Shown one piece after another: positions 45,852-55,019 of a stretch of DNA of 64,000 bases. This DNA is from Enterobacteriaceae bacterium B14 (GTDB lineage: Bacteria; Pseudomonadota; Gammaproteobacteria; Enterobacterales; Enterobacteriaceae). The DNA is taken from the NCBI GenBank assembly GCA_000307305.1, contig DF158885.1, positions 152,664 through 216,663 on the forward strand, read 5' to 3'. Under the pieces are notes generated by a model, which ran no database searches, was not told the origin of the DNA, and saw nothing but the letters and a program-made list of their open reading frames with translations. The first letter of the stretch is position 1. The number at the start of each line of letters is the position of its first letter. The position numbers and the translations under genes are program-made.

Positions 45852-47051
45852 TTACACAACCAGTTCGTCAATAATGCGGAGTACGTCTTCGTCACTTAGC
45901 CCAGGGTAGATAGGTAGGCAGAGCACTTCATTTGCCATTTGGTTTGCTACAGGCAAATTACGGCGATTGCTGCTCGGAATAGCGCGGTACATCGGTAGTT
46001 CGGTAATCAGTGGGTAGAAATAGCGGCGAGAAAAGATATTTTTCTGTTTGAGTTTTTCATATAGCTCATCGCGGCTAATTGGGTAATCTTCGCCGATAAA
46101 GATAGGAAAATAGCTACAGTTAGACTGTAAAAATTGATTATCGTCTACGTATGACGCAAGCAGACGTAGTCCTTTAATGTCAGAAAGCCCTTGCCGATAA
46201 AGCCTATCGATCTCTTGTCGGCGAGCGATCGCCTCATCCACATATTTAAGCTGTAGCAGGCCAAATGCTGCCTGTACTTCATTCATTTTTCCATTAATAC
46301 CCGGAGCTACAACGGTTACTTCATCCGCGAAACCGAAGTTTTTCAGATAGTCGATTCGACGCTTGGTTTTGATATCGTGGGAAATAATAGCCCCGCCTTC
46401 AAAGGTGTTGAAGACTTTGGTCGCGTGAAAGCTGAGGACGGAGAGATCGCCGTAGCGCAAAATACTGCCTTCATTGTCGTTAACGGCGAAGGCATGGGCT
46501 GCATCGTAGATTGTATGCAGGCCATAGGCATCTGAGATGCGCGCAATAGCTTGGTGGTCACAAGGGTAGCCATAAACATGGACGGGAAGAATCGCCGTTG
46601 TCTGTGGGGTAATCGCCTGTTCGATAAGGTTAGGGTTAATATTGCAGGTAACAGGATCGATATCGACAAAAACAGGCCGTAAATGGTTCCAAAGTAAACT
46701 GTGTGTCGTTGCCACAAATGAGTAAGGCGTTGTGATGACTTCACCCGTGACTCTCAGTGCCTGCATAGCGACGATGAGTGCAACAGTAGCATTAGCAAAC
46801 AGTGAAATGTAAGGAACACCAAGGTAGCTAGCTAGCGCCTCTTCGAGTCGTTGATGATAGTAGGCATTGTTGGTGAGCTGTTTGTTTTCCCAGATTTGTT
46901 CTAAATAAGGGATAAACTCTTCCAGTGGCGGCAGGTAGGGCTTGGTGACTGTGATGATATCAGAGTTACCTGCATGGCTAAGTGGCGTTGTTAGCATCTT
47001 GGGGTTTATGACAGATGAGTATGGGCGTGTCATTGGGTCATTATTTAGCAT
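45852..47051 (-). CDS. DegT/DnrJ/EryC1/StrS-family sugar aminotransferase
   Basis: A 399-residue PLP enzyme that aminates nucleotide-linked keto-sugars. NATVALIVAMQAL, the Asp in HTIYDAAHAFA, PLP Lys in LSFHATKVFNTFEGG and the loop NGKMNEVQAA are all present. The start has an in-frame alternative further inside (MTRPYSS). No dehydratase or thymidylyltransferase for making the sugar nucleotide is nearby, so the substrate would be made elsewhere. It overlaps the glycosyltransferase gene upstream by 11 bases. Confidence 0.88.
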   Translation of the reverse strand: MLNNDPMTRPYSSVINPKMLTTPLSHAGNSDIITVTKPYLPPLEEFIPYLEQIWENKQLTNNAYYHQRLEEALASYLGVPYISLFANATVALIVAMQALRVTGEVITTPYSFVATTHSLLWNHLRPVFVDIDPVTCNINPNLIEQAITPQTTAILPVHVYGYPCDHQAIARISDAYGLHTIYDAAHAFAVNDNEGSILRYGDLSVLSFHATKVFNTFEGGAIISHDIKTKRRIDYLKNFGFADEVTVVAPGINGKMNEVQAAFGLLQLKYVDEAIARRQEIDRLYRQGLSDIKGLRLLASYVDDNQFLQSNCSYFPIFIGEDYPISRDELYEKLKQKNIFSRRYFYPLITELPMYRAIPSSNRRNLPVANQMANEVLCLPIYPGLSDEDVLRIIDELVV

Positions 47052-48375
47052 AATTCACCATTGGCAGGCTCGAAAGGCGTTTTAACGACTCCTGATTGCC
47101 ATACTGATATGCTTTCAGCCAGCATAACTCGGCGTGCGGATGGTCACCCTGAAAGTGTGCAAGGCAGCCGAGAAGATCCCACGCTAAGGATGTACCGGCA
47201 CCGATTTGGAAGGTGAAAAGCTCATTTTCGCCGTGTTTTTCAATGGCACGTTTTAGGCACCATTCGATATAGCTCACCTGTTCAGCATTTAATTCATGTC
47301 GGCGTTTAAAGAGCTGTTCTGCGGTGAAATAATAGGGCTCAGAAGAGAGAGACGAACTGCAGTTCTCCATATTTTCAATGAGATCACACAGCCCTTCATT
47401 ACTCCACGTAAACCCTTTGATGGCTAAGCCATACAGCATGGAAAGCATGTCACTATTGTCTGCACAGTGGACGATCGCCAGTAATATATGTTTTTTGGCG
47501 AGTGGCTCGATATCCATTGTTGAGGCTTTATTGGATTTCAATAGGTGTAAGAGCGCATCGGTAGGGCGCGTTTTCAATAGACGGTCAATATCCTGCCCGG
47601 TTAGGCGAGAGTGATCTAAATAGTACCGCCAGCGTTTGTTAATGGCATTTTTCCAGCAAGGGTCGTTCTGCCAGGTATCCAAAATCATCATTCGGTTTTG
47701 GTACATTAAGGCTTCGTTCTGGTTCAGGAACCACGTATTTTTTCCATGTCGGCGATAGCGCGCGATGGTGCGTGGATCAGAAATAAACTCTCCCTCTTTG
47801 GCTAACCGCAGAAACATATCCCAATCTTCCTGAAATAGGTCTGGGTGGGAACGCTCAATCTGCAAAAATGCGCTGGTTCTGATAAGTGAACCAATATAGA
47901 GGGTGAAGTTACCGTCAATGAGCAGTTTGCTGAAAAGATTGCCTTGCTCGAAGTCGTTCACATATTGAGTGGTTGAGCCATCTTCAAAAAAAACATCAAT
48001 GCCGCCATAGCATAGGGATGCTTGGGGGTTTTGTTCCATCAAGGCAACTTGAATCTCGAGTTTTTCCGGTAGGATTTCGTCGTCGGAATCGACAACAGCG
48101 ATGTATTTTCCTGTTGCGGCTAGCATCGCTTGAATAATCGGCTTCTCGCCGCTTTTATTTTTTTGGGAGTAGTAGTTGGACTCTCGCTGAATAACACGGA
48201 ATCCGAATCGCTTTTGTAGAGTACTGATTAGAGCGATACTGCCATCTGTCGAACAGTCATCCACCACGATAACTTCGATATTACGATACGTCTGTGCGTA
48301 AACGCTTTCGATAGCCTTTTGTATATATTTTTCATGGTTATAGCTGGTAATAACGACACTAACTAAGGGCTGCAT
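47041..48375 (-). CDS. GT2-family glycosyltransferase with a helical C-terminal extension
   Basis: A 444-residue protein. The GT-A domain opens PLVSVVITSYNHEKYIQKAIESV and has DDCSTDG and the DxD in AVVDSDDE. Residues past about 260 are alpha-helical, with TPR-like stretches (AELCWLKAYQYGNQESLKRL). The acceptor is not known; as part of the cluster next to flagellar genes, flagellin or a glycan is likely. It ends by overlapping the aminotransferase start. Confidence 0.85.
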   Translation of the reverse strand: MQPLVSVVITSYNHEKYIQKAIESVYAQTYRNIEVIVVDDCSTDGSIALISTLQKRFGFRVIQRESNYYSQKNKSGEKPIIQAMLAATGKYIAVVDSDDEILPEKLEIQVALMEQNPQASLCYGGIDVFFEDGSTTQYVNDFEQGNLFSKLLIDGNFTLYIGSLIRTSAFLQIERSHPDLFQEDWDMFLRLAKEGEFISDPRTIARYRRHGKNTWFLNQNEALMYQNRMMILDTWQNDPCWKNAINKRWRYYLDHSRLTGQDIDRLLKTRPTDALLHLLKSNKASTMDIEPLAKKHILLAIVHCADNSDMLSMLYGLAIKGFTWSNEGLCDLIENMENCSSSLSSEPYYFTAEQLFKRRHELNAEQVSYIEWCLKRAIEKHGENELFTFQIGAGTSLAWDLLGCLAHFQGDHPHAELCWLKAYQYGNQESLKRLSSLPMVNYAK

Positions 48376-48430
48376 CCCATATTCCTATCTAAATGTAAAC
48401 TGCAGCCTCCCTGCAAAAAAATGAATCCGT

Positions 48431-48826
48431 TCATGGTACAGATTTCGCAATTTCAATTATGGATGTTGTTGAAATTGACGGTGTCCGTGGGAAATACACC
48501 ACATCACACAATGAGCGAAGATGGTCAAAACGACCCGCCCAATCATCCCCCATGGCTAATACATGCGCGTGATGATACAAAATATAATCAGCTTTGGCTT
48601 CCAGAGATTCTTCCAGAAATACCGTATCTACCCCTTTAATATTACTGACAATGGCCATTCTTTCCTCTTGAGAATAGAGGGGGGAGCGGCCTTTTTTCTT
48701 TTGGTTTAGGCTATCTGATGAGATACCTACAACCAAACGCTCACCTAGAGCACCTGCTTTTAGCAAAATATTCAGGTGCCCAATATGGAAAACGTCAAAT
48801 GTGCCAAAGGTAATTACGGTTTTCAT
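48431..48826 (-). CDS. Glycerol-3-phosphate cytidylyltransferase-like protein (TagD family)
   Basis: A 131-residue nucleotidyltransferase with the HxGH motif in TFGTFDVFHIGHLNIL and the ISTTSII signature near the C-terminus. TagD makes CDP-glycerol from CTP and glycerol 3-phosphate. In a Gram-negative such a gene can serve a glycerol-phosphate decoration of a glycan or flagellin. It sits 55 bases upstream of the glycosyltransferase that follows it on the same strand. Confidence 0.9.
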   Translation of the reverse strand: MKTVITFGTFDVFHIGHLNILLKAGALGERLVVGISSDSLNQKKKGRSPLYSQEERMAIVSNIKGVDTVFLEESLEAKADYILYHHAHVLAMGDDWAGRFDHLRSLCDVVYFPRTPSISTTSIIEIAKSVP

Positions 48827-48841
48827 TCGAATCCATCACTA

Positions 48842-49798
48842 TCAGCGAACGAGCAGAGACAGTCCTTGCAGCAACAATCGATCGCCGTCGTCTTCTCTGT
48901 TTTCTGTATTAGAGGCTATTTTCCAGCGGCTATAGCCACTCACGATAGCGACCACGCTTTCTTGTTCCAGTGTTTCCCCACAAGCCATCCAAAGGCTGCA
49001 TAACATCCGCAAATTAAAGTAATCAGATATCAGTTGGAGTAGTACTTCACTGCGATGTTTTCCTGCACTGGCAGGGAAAACATCGTGATAGAGGCGGTGA
49101 ATAAGATAATTTTGCAGTACTTGAGGGTTCGCATCGAAAAACGGTGTCGCCCCATCTAGCCAAAATTGATTCAGCTCGACGAGCATTTCGCTTAGGCGAG
49201 CTTCCGACATGGTGGCCAGTTCATTTAATTTTAGCGCCATTGCCATACCAGACAGCGGGTCAACATCCAGGTCGAGAGTGGCATGTCCAAGATTACGCAG
49301 CGCCTCTAGTTGGAATAGCTCAATAAATGGCAGAGCCAAAAACTGTTCTTGTAGTGAGCCAGATTCAGCCATATCAATAATTTGATCGCCGATTTCGGCC
49401 ATATTGCAGTCTGATTCATCTATATCTGAGTCGTAAAACCCCAGAGATTTGCTAACCAGAATCCCCATACCAAATAACCGAAGTTCCATATTCATCGCGG
49501 GATGAATGGCGATATTAATGGCGAGCTGGTTCAGGAGCTTGTCCTGCTTACTCAGCAGATCGGGGGTATCACTTGGTACTGTTGATACCTGTAAAACAAA
49601 GGCTTCGGGGTCGAATAGCACTCTCTGGCATATAGAGGAACACTCGATATTAGCGCTGCGGCGGACTTCATCTCTCCAGTAGCGTGTAACCAGTGGCAGA
49701 TTTTTTTCTGGGGTTTGGCAGAAATGGCATTCGCACTCCGGCTTTTCCTTCTCATATTTCTCAATATAGGAAGGTAGATAATATTCAGCTAATGACAT
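48842..49798 (-). CDS. Unknown Cys-rich helical protein in the glycosylation cluster
   Basis: A 318-residue protein I cannot name. The N-terminus has Cys at about residues 22, 24, 27, 53 and 57 (PECECHFCQTPEK; IECSSICQRV), suggesting a zinc or iron-sulphur site. The remainder is mostly helical, without membrane segments or an enzyme motif. Its position between the TagD-like and glycosyltransferase genes suggests a role in modifying a flagellar or surface substrate. FliB-like flagellin methylase was considered, but its CxxxCC layout does not match. Confidence 0.5.
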   Translation of the reverse strand: MSLAEYYLPSYIEKYEKEKPECECHFCQTPEKNLPLVTRYWRDEVRRSANIECSSICQRVLFDPEAFVLQVSTVPSDTPDLLSKQDKLLNQLAINIAIHPAMNMELRLFGMGILVSKSLGFYDSDIDESDCNMAEIGDQIIDMAESGSLQEQFLALPFIELFQLEALRNLGHATLDLDVDPLSGMAMALKLNELATMSEARLSEMLVELNQFWLDGATPFFDANPQVLQNYLIHRLYHDVFPASAGKHRSEVLLQLISDYFNLRMLCSLWMACGETLEQESVVAIVSGYSRWKIASNTENREDDGDRLLLQGLSLLVR

Positions 49799-49865
49799 GC
49801 TTTCTCCACTTAGATCTTATTTTTTTAAATAAGATCAAATAATTAATTAAAACAAAAAAGCGATC

Positions 49866-51293
49866 TCAGTCACTTTTAATTTTGCAGAAGAACAGATGTG
49901 TGCAATCCACCTGTTTTTGGTCTTTTGGGCTATAGACACTTTCCAGATAGCCCATACACGGATACACCCCCAACCAGCGATCTTTGATGGCGAGTTGATT
50001 CCAGTGGGTGTCCAAAGCATAGGTTTGGGTATCGCCACTTTCTTGCAGCGCTTTCAGCCCTTGCTTGATATTGCTGGAGAGTTTTTCGTAATAGGCCGAG
50101 TTAACGGCGTAAGCACAGGCTATCCAAGCTAAATTGACTTTAACGATACCTTTTAGAGAGGCCAGAGGCTGGATATTGCGATAGGCAGCGCCAAACAGTG
50201 CAACCTCCCAAGGGATCGCGCTTAAGGCATCAATTAGACCGTTGACGTTGTTGGCAGTTTGCTCCTGCTTGACAAAATTTATACGGCTATCAAACAAGAG
50301 ATAATTACGCCATGCCTCTGCTTCTGCCCTCTCTAACACGGCAAGATGAGAGAGGGTTTCGCTGGTGGTCAGGCAATCATTGGGGACTCTCGGCATATGA
50401 ATAATCTGTTCTGGTTGAATACCCAGATCCAGCAGGTTACGGTCTATTGTTGTGCTGCTGTTATTGATATCGTCGAGTACCACAACTTTTTCAAAGAAAC
50501 GCCAGCGTATCTGGCTTGTCAGCGGTGCATGGCTCATTCGTTGGTAGTGAGCGAGCAGCAACTTATCTTTCACCACGTCCCCTAGCTCAAGGGATGTGGG
50601 GGTGCAGCTACGCATGATGAAATCTTTGTCGAAGGTATTTTCGCTGTGCGAAATACACAAAATAGTTCGCTCAGGGTCAAGCTGTTGAATAGGGCGCTTA
50701 AAGTTATCTAAAAACTCAATCTCTTCAGCTAATACCCGCTCATCGGCATAGCGATGTTTTCTTAGATAGCGTCGGTGATAGGCCAGCGTGCCGTTCGGTG
50801 CCTGACAGTTACCAAAGGCGTGTGTCTTATAAATTTTATTTAGGTGGCTATACCAAATCAGGATTTGATCTGAACCGGAGATGATCGCTTTTTTATCGAC
50901 CATCTGCTTGATGGTATAAGAGATTTTATCGGGGGCGTAGTAATCATCATCATCCATACAAATGATGTACTCACCTTTTGCCAGATCATTAAGCATGTTG
51001 CGTTTTTTGCCCAGAGAGAGGCGTTCTGGGTGATGGATGTAGCGAATATTCTCCCGTGCTTGGGCTGAGCGAGTCAGTTGAGCGACTAAGGCTTCATGGC
51101 TTTGTGGCGAGTCATCCAGAATCACCAGTTCCCGGCGATCGGCTGGGTAATCCTGATATTGGTAGATATAGAGCAGGTAAGGCAGGAAATCACGCCGACA
51201 ATACGTCGGGCAAATGACACTGACGAAGGGCAATGTTGCCGTTTCACTAGCGTGTGTCAATGTGCTGTCTGTTCTGGTTTGTTTATTGCTCAT
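49866..51293 (-). CDS. GT2-family glycosyltransferase
   Basis: A 475-residue protein. The GT-A domain begins PFVSVICPTYCRRDFLPYLL, with LVILDDSPQS and the DDDYYAPDK acceptor/metal motif. The C-terminal 200 residues are unrecognised. It is the first gene of the cluster after fliJ, separated by 103 bases, and transcription of the cluster is in the same leftward direction as fliEFGHIJ. Confidence 0.85.
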   Translation of the reverse strand: MSNKQTRTDSTLTHASETATLPFVSVICPTYCRRDFLPYLLYIYQYQDYPADRRELVILDDSPQSHEALVAQLTRSAQARENIRYIHHPERLSLGKKRNMLNDLAKGEYIICMDDDDYYAPDKISYTIKQMVDKKAIISGSDQILIWYSHLNKIYKTHAFGNCQAPNGTLAYHRRYLRKHRYADERVLAEEIEFLDNFKRPIQQLDPERTILCISHSENTFDKDFIMRSCTPTSLELGDVVKDKLLLAHYQRMSHAPLTSQIRWRFFEKVVVLDDINNSSTTIDRNLLDLGIQPEQIIHMPRVPNDCLTTSETLSHLAVLERAEAEAWRNYLLFDSRINFVKQEQTANNVNGLIDALSAIPWEVALFGAAYRNIQPLASLKGIVKVNLAWIACAYAVNSAYYEKLSSNIKQGLKALQESGDTQTYALDTHWNQLAIKDRWLGVYPCMGYLESVYSPKDQKQVDCTHLFFCKIKSD

Positions 51294-51396
51294 GGCTTCC
51301 CGGTAGTATTCTCTTACTTGTGCGCTTTATCTTTCGAATGACTTATTCAATAATTTTTAAAAAACAGTCGGTTAGTCTCTTTCTGTTTTGAAGGGA

Positions 51397-51834
51397 TCAG
51401 GTATAGCTTTTACGCTGCCGCATCCAACTTTGTAGTGACATACTGTCCGTCGTACGCTGATCTTTGCGTGACTCCTCAAGCTGCATCTTGTTTTTACGCT
51501 CGCTCAGGACGAGATCGACGGTTTTCTCTCGGCAGGCCTCTTTGACCAAATTCTGCTGTAAGCTCTCTGCGGTCTTATTTGCCAGCGCGTGCTCTTGTTT
51601 TTGCCAATCAATGACTTTCTGGATAGAGCGTTTATAGCTGGAGTGATTCGACATCTGGATTGCACTTGGGATGTTCTGCTCTAAGCCGCCTTCACTCAGC
51701 GTCGTCAATGTTTCGATATTGCGTTCATAGCGCTGGCACAGCTGTTTTTGCTGTGCCAGTTTGCCTGTTAATTCAGACACGCCGCGCGCGCGCATTTGGC
51801 GTAACTGCTCTAGCGTTTTAATGATCGATTTCAT
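51397..51834 (-). CDS. fliJ: Flagellar export chaperone FliJ (lateral type)
   Basis: A 145-residue, almost wholly alpha-helical protein (coiled coil) in the fixed position after fliI. FliJ is a soluble component of the flagellar export ATPase complex, here for the Flag-2 type (LfiJ). Sequence is poorly conserved, so the call rests on position, length and helical character. Confidence 0.8.
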   Translation of the reverse strand: MKSIIKTLEQLRQMRARGVSELTGKLAQQKQLCQRYERNIETLTTLSEGGLEQNIPSAIQMSNHSSYKRSIQKVIDWQKQEHALANKTAESLQQNLVKEACREKTVDLVLSERKNKMQLEESRKDQRTTDSMSLQSWMRQRKSYT

Positions 51835-51853
51835 GGCACCGCTCCTTCGTCAA

Positions 51854-53173
51854 TTACGCGGAACTGATCTGTTCCAGCACGGTGATCGTCTCTGCCAACA
51901 TGGATTGTTGGCCGACTTCTTGGGTCAAAAATTGGACAATGGCAGGGTAGAGCCGAACGGCACGGTCAGCGGCGGGGTCAGCCCCTTGTACATAACCACC
52001 GAGCGGGATCAGAGGCTTAATGGCCATATAGTCCGCATAAACTTGTTTCATCGTGCGCGCTGCGCGCTGGTGGTTGGTTTCTACCACTTGGCTCATACAG
52101 CGGCTGATCGACTGACCAATATCAATGGCGGGGTAGTGCCCGCCTTCTGCCAGTTCACGAGACAGAACAATGTGCCCATCGAGCACCGCTCTAGCGCAGT
52201 CGACGATAGGGTCTTGTTGATCGTCACCCTCTGCCAGCACGGTATAGATGGCGGTCATGGTGCCATCGCCGCTGCTGTTCCCTGCACTTTCCACCAGCTT
52301 GGGGATGATGCCGAAAGCGGAAGGGGGATAGCCTTTAGTGGCAGGTGGTTCGCCAAGAGAGAGGGCAATTTCTCGTTGGGCCATGGCATAGCGAGTTAAA
52401 GAGTCCACTAACAGCAGGACATTTTTGCCCTTGTCACGAAAATGGGTGGCGATAGAGTGGCAAATTTCGGTTGCCTTAATTCGCATTAGCGGTGATTCAT
52501 CTGCTGGTGCGGCAACCACAACAGATTTTGCCATCCCTTCTGCTTGTAGGGCATGGTCGATAAACTCTTTCACTTCGCGCCCGCGCTCGCCAATCAAACC
52601 AACCACTACTACATCGGCTTCGGTGTAGCGAGTTATCATGCCGAGCAGCACGCTTTTACCCACGCCACTGCCTGCCATTAAACCGACGCGCTGCCCTTTA
52701 CCAATCGTTAGCAGTCCGTTAATGGCTTTTACGCCGACATCTAGTGGCTCATCAACGGCGCGGCGTGTGAGGGGGTGTATCTGTGGCAGTTGTTGCTGTA
52801 GCGGTGTATCGCCGCCCATCTTGCCTTTATCGTCGATGCTCTCGCCTAGCCCGTTAACTACGCGCCCTAGCCAGCTATCGCCAATTAATAATTCATTCTC
52901 TTTATCGCAGGGGAAAACCCGAGCACCCGCGATAAGGCCTGCGGGGTGTTTGAATGGCATCAGGAAGGTGACATCGCGGTCAAAACCGACCACTTGGGCA
53001 TCAACGAGCTCACCTTCTCCGCCCTCAATCCGACAGCGTTGACCAATGGCTAAGCGACAGCCTACGCACTCAAGCAGCATTCCTGTTACACGCACCAGAC
53101 GACCAGCCACTTTCGCCAGCGTGATGCTCTCAATGGATTTCAGTGCTTTGTCGAGTGCGGAGAAATCACTCAT
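51854..53173 (-). CDS. fliI: Flagellum-specific ATPase FliI (lateral type)
   Basis: A 439-residue ATPase of the flagellar type III export apparatus. Walker A GLMAGSGVGKSVLLGM, VVVVGLIGERGREVKEF and Walker B NVLLLVDSLTRYAMAQRE are intact. It starts inside the end of fliH (8 bases overlap). It powers export of axial proteins with FliH and FliJ. Confidence 0.95.
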   Translation of the reverse strand: MSDFSALDKALKSIESITLAKVAGRLVRVTGMLLECVGCRLAIGQRCRIEGGEGELVDAQVVGFDRDVTFLMPFKHPAGLIAGARVFPCDKENELLIGDSWLGRVVNGLGESIDDKGKMGGDTPLQQQLPQIHPLTRRAVDEPLDVGVKAINGLLTIGKGQRVGLMAGSGVGKSVLLGMITRYTEADVVVVGLIGERGREVKEFIDHALQAEGMAKSVVVAAPADESPLMRIKATEICHSIATHFRDKGKNVLLLVDSLTRYAMAQREIALSLGEPPATKGYPPSAFGIIPKLVESAGNSSGDGTMTAIYTVLAEGDDQQDPIVDCARAVLDGHIVLSRELAEGGHYPAIDIGQSISRCMSQVVETNHQRAARTMKQVYADYMAIKPLIPLGGYVQGADPAADRAVRLYPAIVQFLTQEVGQQSMLAETITVLEQISSA

Positions 53174-53963
53174 CCGGCTGCTCCGGCAGTAAGCTCTCTT
53201 TCAATACATCAATACACTGTTCGAGACGATGCTGGCAGCCCACATCCATCTCCATGGTATCGGTGACAACACGGCATTCGCCTAGCTCCATCTCAGGATC
53301 GGCGGTTAAGCCCCATTCACGCACCTTCTCGGGTTCGGCGTCATTGATGCGCGCAAACTCTTCGGTATTCAAGAAGACTTTCAGTTGAGCAGGTTCGGTA
53401 GGAAGACCCGCCAGCGCCTCTTCAACCAACGCCAGTAGTTGGGTAGGGTGCAGAGTTAATTCGCAGCGGATCACCTGTCGCGTTACTTTTTCGACCAGTT
53501 GTAGCAGTTCGGTACGGCGGCGCTGTTCATAGCCATCTATTGAGGTCTGCCATGCGGCGGCGATAGCATCTAAGGGTTTTGCTGCTTCGGCGAACATCAC
53601 TTTTCCGGCAGATTTTCCCTCTAGTGAGCCTTGCTCGCGCCCGTCTTCATAGCCTAGGCGCAGACCTTCTTGATAGCCTTCGTCTTTGCCCTGAATCAGA
53701 CCCTCTTCGAAGCCTTTATTTACTCCGTCTTGAAAACCTTCCATCAATTGTTTCTGATAGCCGCCGGTATCCAGCGGCATAGATTGCTGGCCTTCTGTGG
53801 TGGCGACATCCCACTGCTTACGCAGAGGAGGAAAGCGGTGTAGACGAGGCTTCAGCACTTTATTATTTAAGGCACTGGCGTGCAGCACTCGGGCGTTGAG
53901 GTCACTGTAGCCGCGTAGTGCATCAGACTTTGCCAGATCGTGTTTCTGCTCTTTATTCGGCAT
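53166..53963 (-). CDS. fliH: Flagellar assembly protein FliH (lateral type)
   Basis: A 265-residue protein that regulates and tethers FliI. The hallmark Gly-rich/GxxxG-like repeat stretch is visible in the middle (FQDGVNKGFEEGLIQGKDEG, YQEGLRLGYEDGREQG). The C-terminal domain resembles the V-ATPase E subunit-like fold (LLQLVEKVTRQVIRCEL). Located between fliG and fliI. Confidence 0.9.
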   Translation of the reverse strand: MPNKEQKHDLAKSDALRGYSDLNARVLHASALNNKVLKPRLHRFPPLRKQWDVATTEGQQSMPLDTGGYQKQLMEGFQDGVNKGFEEGLIQGKDEGYQEGLRLGYEDGREQGSLEGKSAGKVMFAEAAKPLDAIAAAWQTSIDGYEQRRRTELLQLVEKVTRQVIRCELTLHPTQLLALVEEALAGLPTEPAQLKVFLNTEEFARINDAEPEKVREWGLTADPEMELGECRVVTDTMEMDVGCQHRLEQCIDVLKESLLPEQPDE

Positions 53964-53966
53964 TCG

Positions 53967-55019
53967 CTACTCCATCGTCTGTTCGGTGAAGAGTTGAACC
54001 TGAATTTCGCCATCTTCTGCCAGCTCGCGTACCAGTGACATAATGTCTTTACGCACTTGCTCAATTCGGCTGACGGGAACAGGCCCCATGCGGTTAGTGG
54101 TTGATTGAAGCAACTGCACTTGGCGCTTTGGCATCACATTGTAAATAGACTGGCGCAGGACAGGCTCGGTGCCTTTCAAGGCGACGGCCCATTCGTCCAT
54201 AGAGACTTCTTCCATTAAGCGTTGCAGCGTTGCATCGCTCTGGCGGCTGAGAATAAAGAATTCATACATCTCATCCTTCAGCTCGTTAACGACCTCTTCG
54301 TCACGGGTACGAAGTTGATCCAGAAGCTGTTGCTGATTGTTCGGGATACGGTTAACAATGTTGGCGGCTTGCTTAATGCCGGTAACTTTAGAGCCGTGTT
54401 CGGAAAGAACGGCAACGCCACGCTCTATCAGACGATCCAACTCATCAACAACATCTCGGTTAACGTCATCGAGCTTGGCGATGCGATACAGAATTTCATC
54501 CTGACGAGAAGGCGCAAGGAAGGTCAGCACTGTCGCCGCGACATCCGGTGGAAGGAAGGCGAGGAAGACGGCTTGTAGCTGTAAATGCTCTTGGTCGATC
54601 AGCGCAGCAAGCTGTGGCGTATCAACCCACTGTAGGCGAGCCATGCGATAGCGGATCTCATCTCCGTAGATGCCGTTAATGACGCTGCGGGCAATTTCTC
54701 CACCGAGCGCCTTATCCAGAATGCTCTGAAGGTAGGTGCGGGATGCGCCGTTGATCCCGCTCTGCTCGCGATAGTCCTGAAAGAAGTTGTTCATGGCTTG
54801 GCGCGCATGGGTCAGTTTAACGCCGTGTAAGCGCGCCATGGTTTCGCTGATGCGAACCACTTCTTCGCGGGTAAACTTCTGCATCACCGTTGCGGCAGCA
54901 TCTTCACCCACGCTCAGTAGTAGGATCGCCGCCTGCTCAAGGCGACTTCGCCCTGAGCCTGCATTAGTGTTGCTGTTGGCGTTGCTTTTATTGGTCTTGC
55001 TTGGTGCCGCTTCGCTCAT
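53967..55019 (-). CDS. fliG: Flagellar motor switch protein FliG (lateral type)
   Basis: A 350-residue rotor protein. AAILLLSVGEDAAATVMQKF opens the N-terminal domain that binds FliF. The middle domain carries an EHPQ-like segment (IDQEHLQLQAVFLAFLPPD). The C-terminal torque domain is MEEVSMDEWAVALKG. It overlaps the fliF end by 32 bases, suggesting translational coupling. Confidence 0.95.
   Translation of the reverse strand: MSEAAPSKTNKSNANSNTNAGSGRSRLEQAAILLLSVGEDAAATVMQKFTREEVVRISETMARLHGVKLTHARQAMNNFFQDYREQSGINGASRTYLQSILDKALGGEIARSVINGIYGDEIRYRMARLQWVDTPQLAALIDQEHLQLQAVFLAFLPPDVAATVLTFLAPSRQDEILYRIAKLDDVNRDVVDELDRLIERGVAVLSEHGSKVTGIKQAANIVNRIPNNQQQLLDQLRTRDEEVVNELKDEMYEFFILSRQSDATLQRLMEEVSMDEWAVALKGTEPVLRQSIYNVMPKRQVQLLQSTTNRMGPVPVSRIEQVRKDIMSLVRELAEDGEIQVQLFTEQTME

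Noticed and set aside
51761-52399. 212-codon plus-strand ORF opposite fliI
   Set aside because: Antisense of a highly conserved ATPase gene; no ribosome-binding site and no recognisable family.
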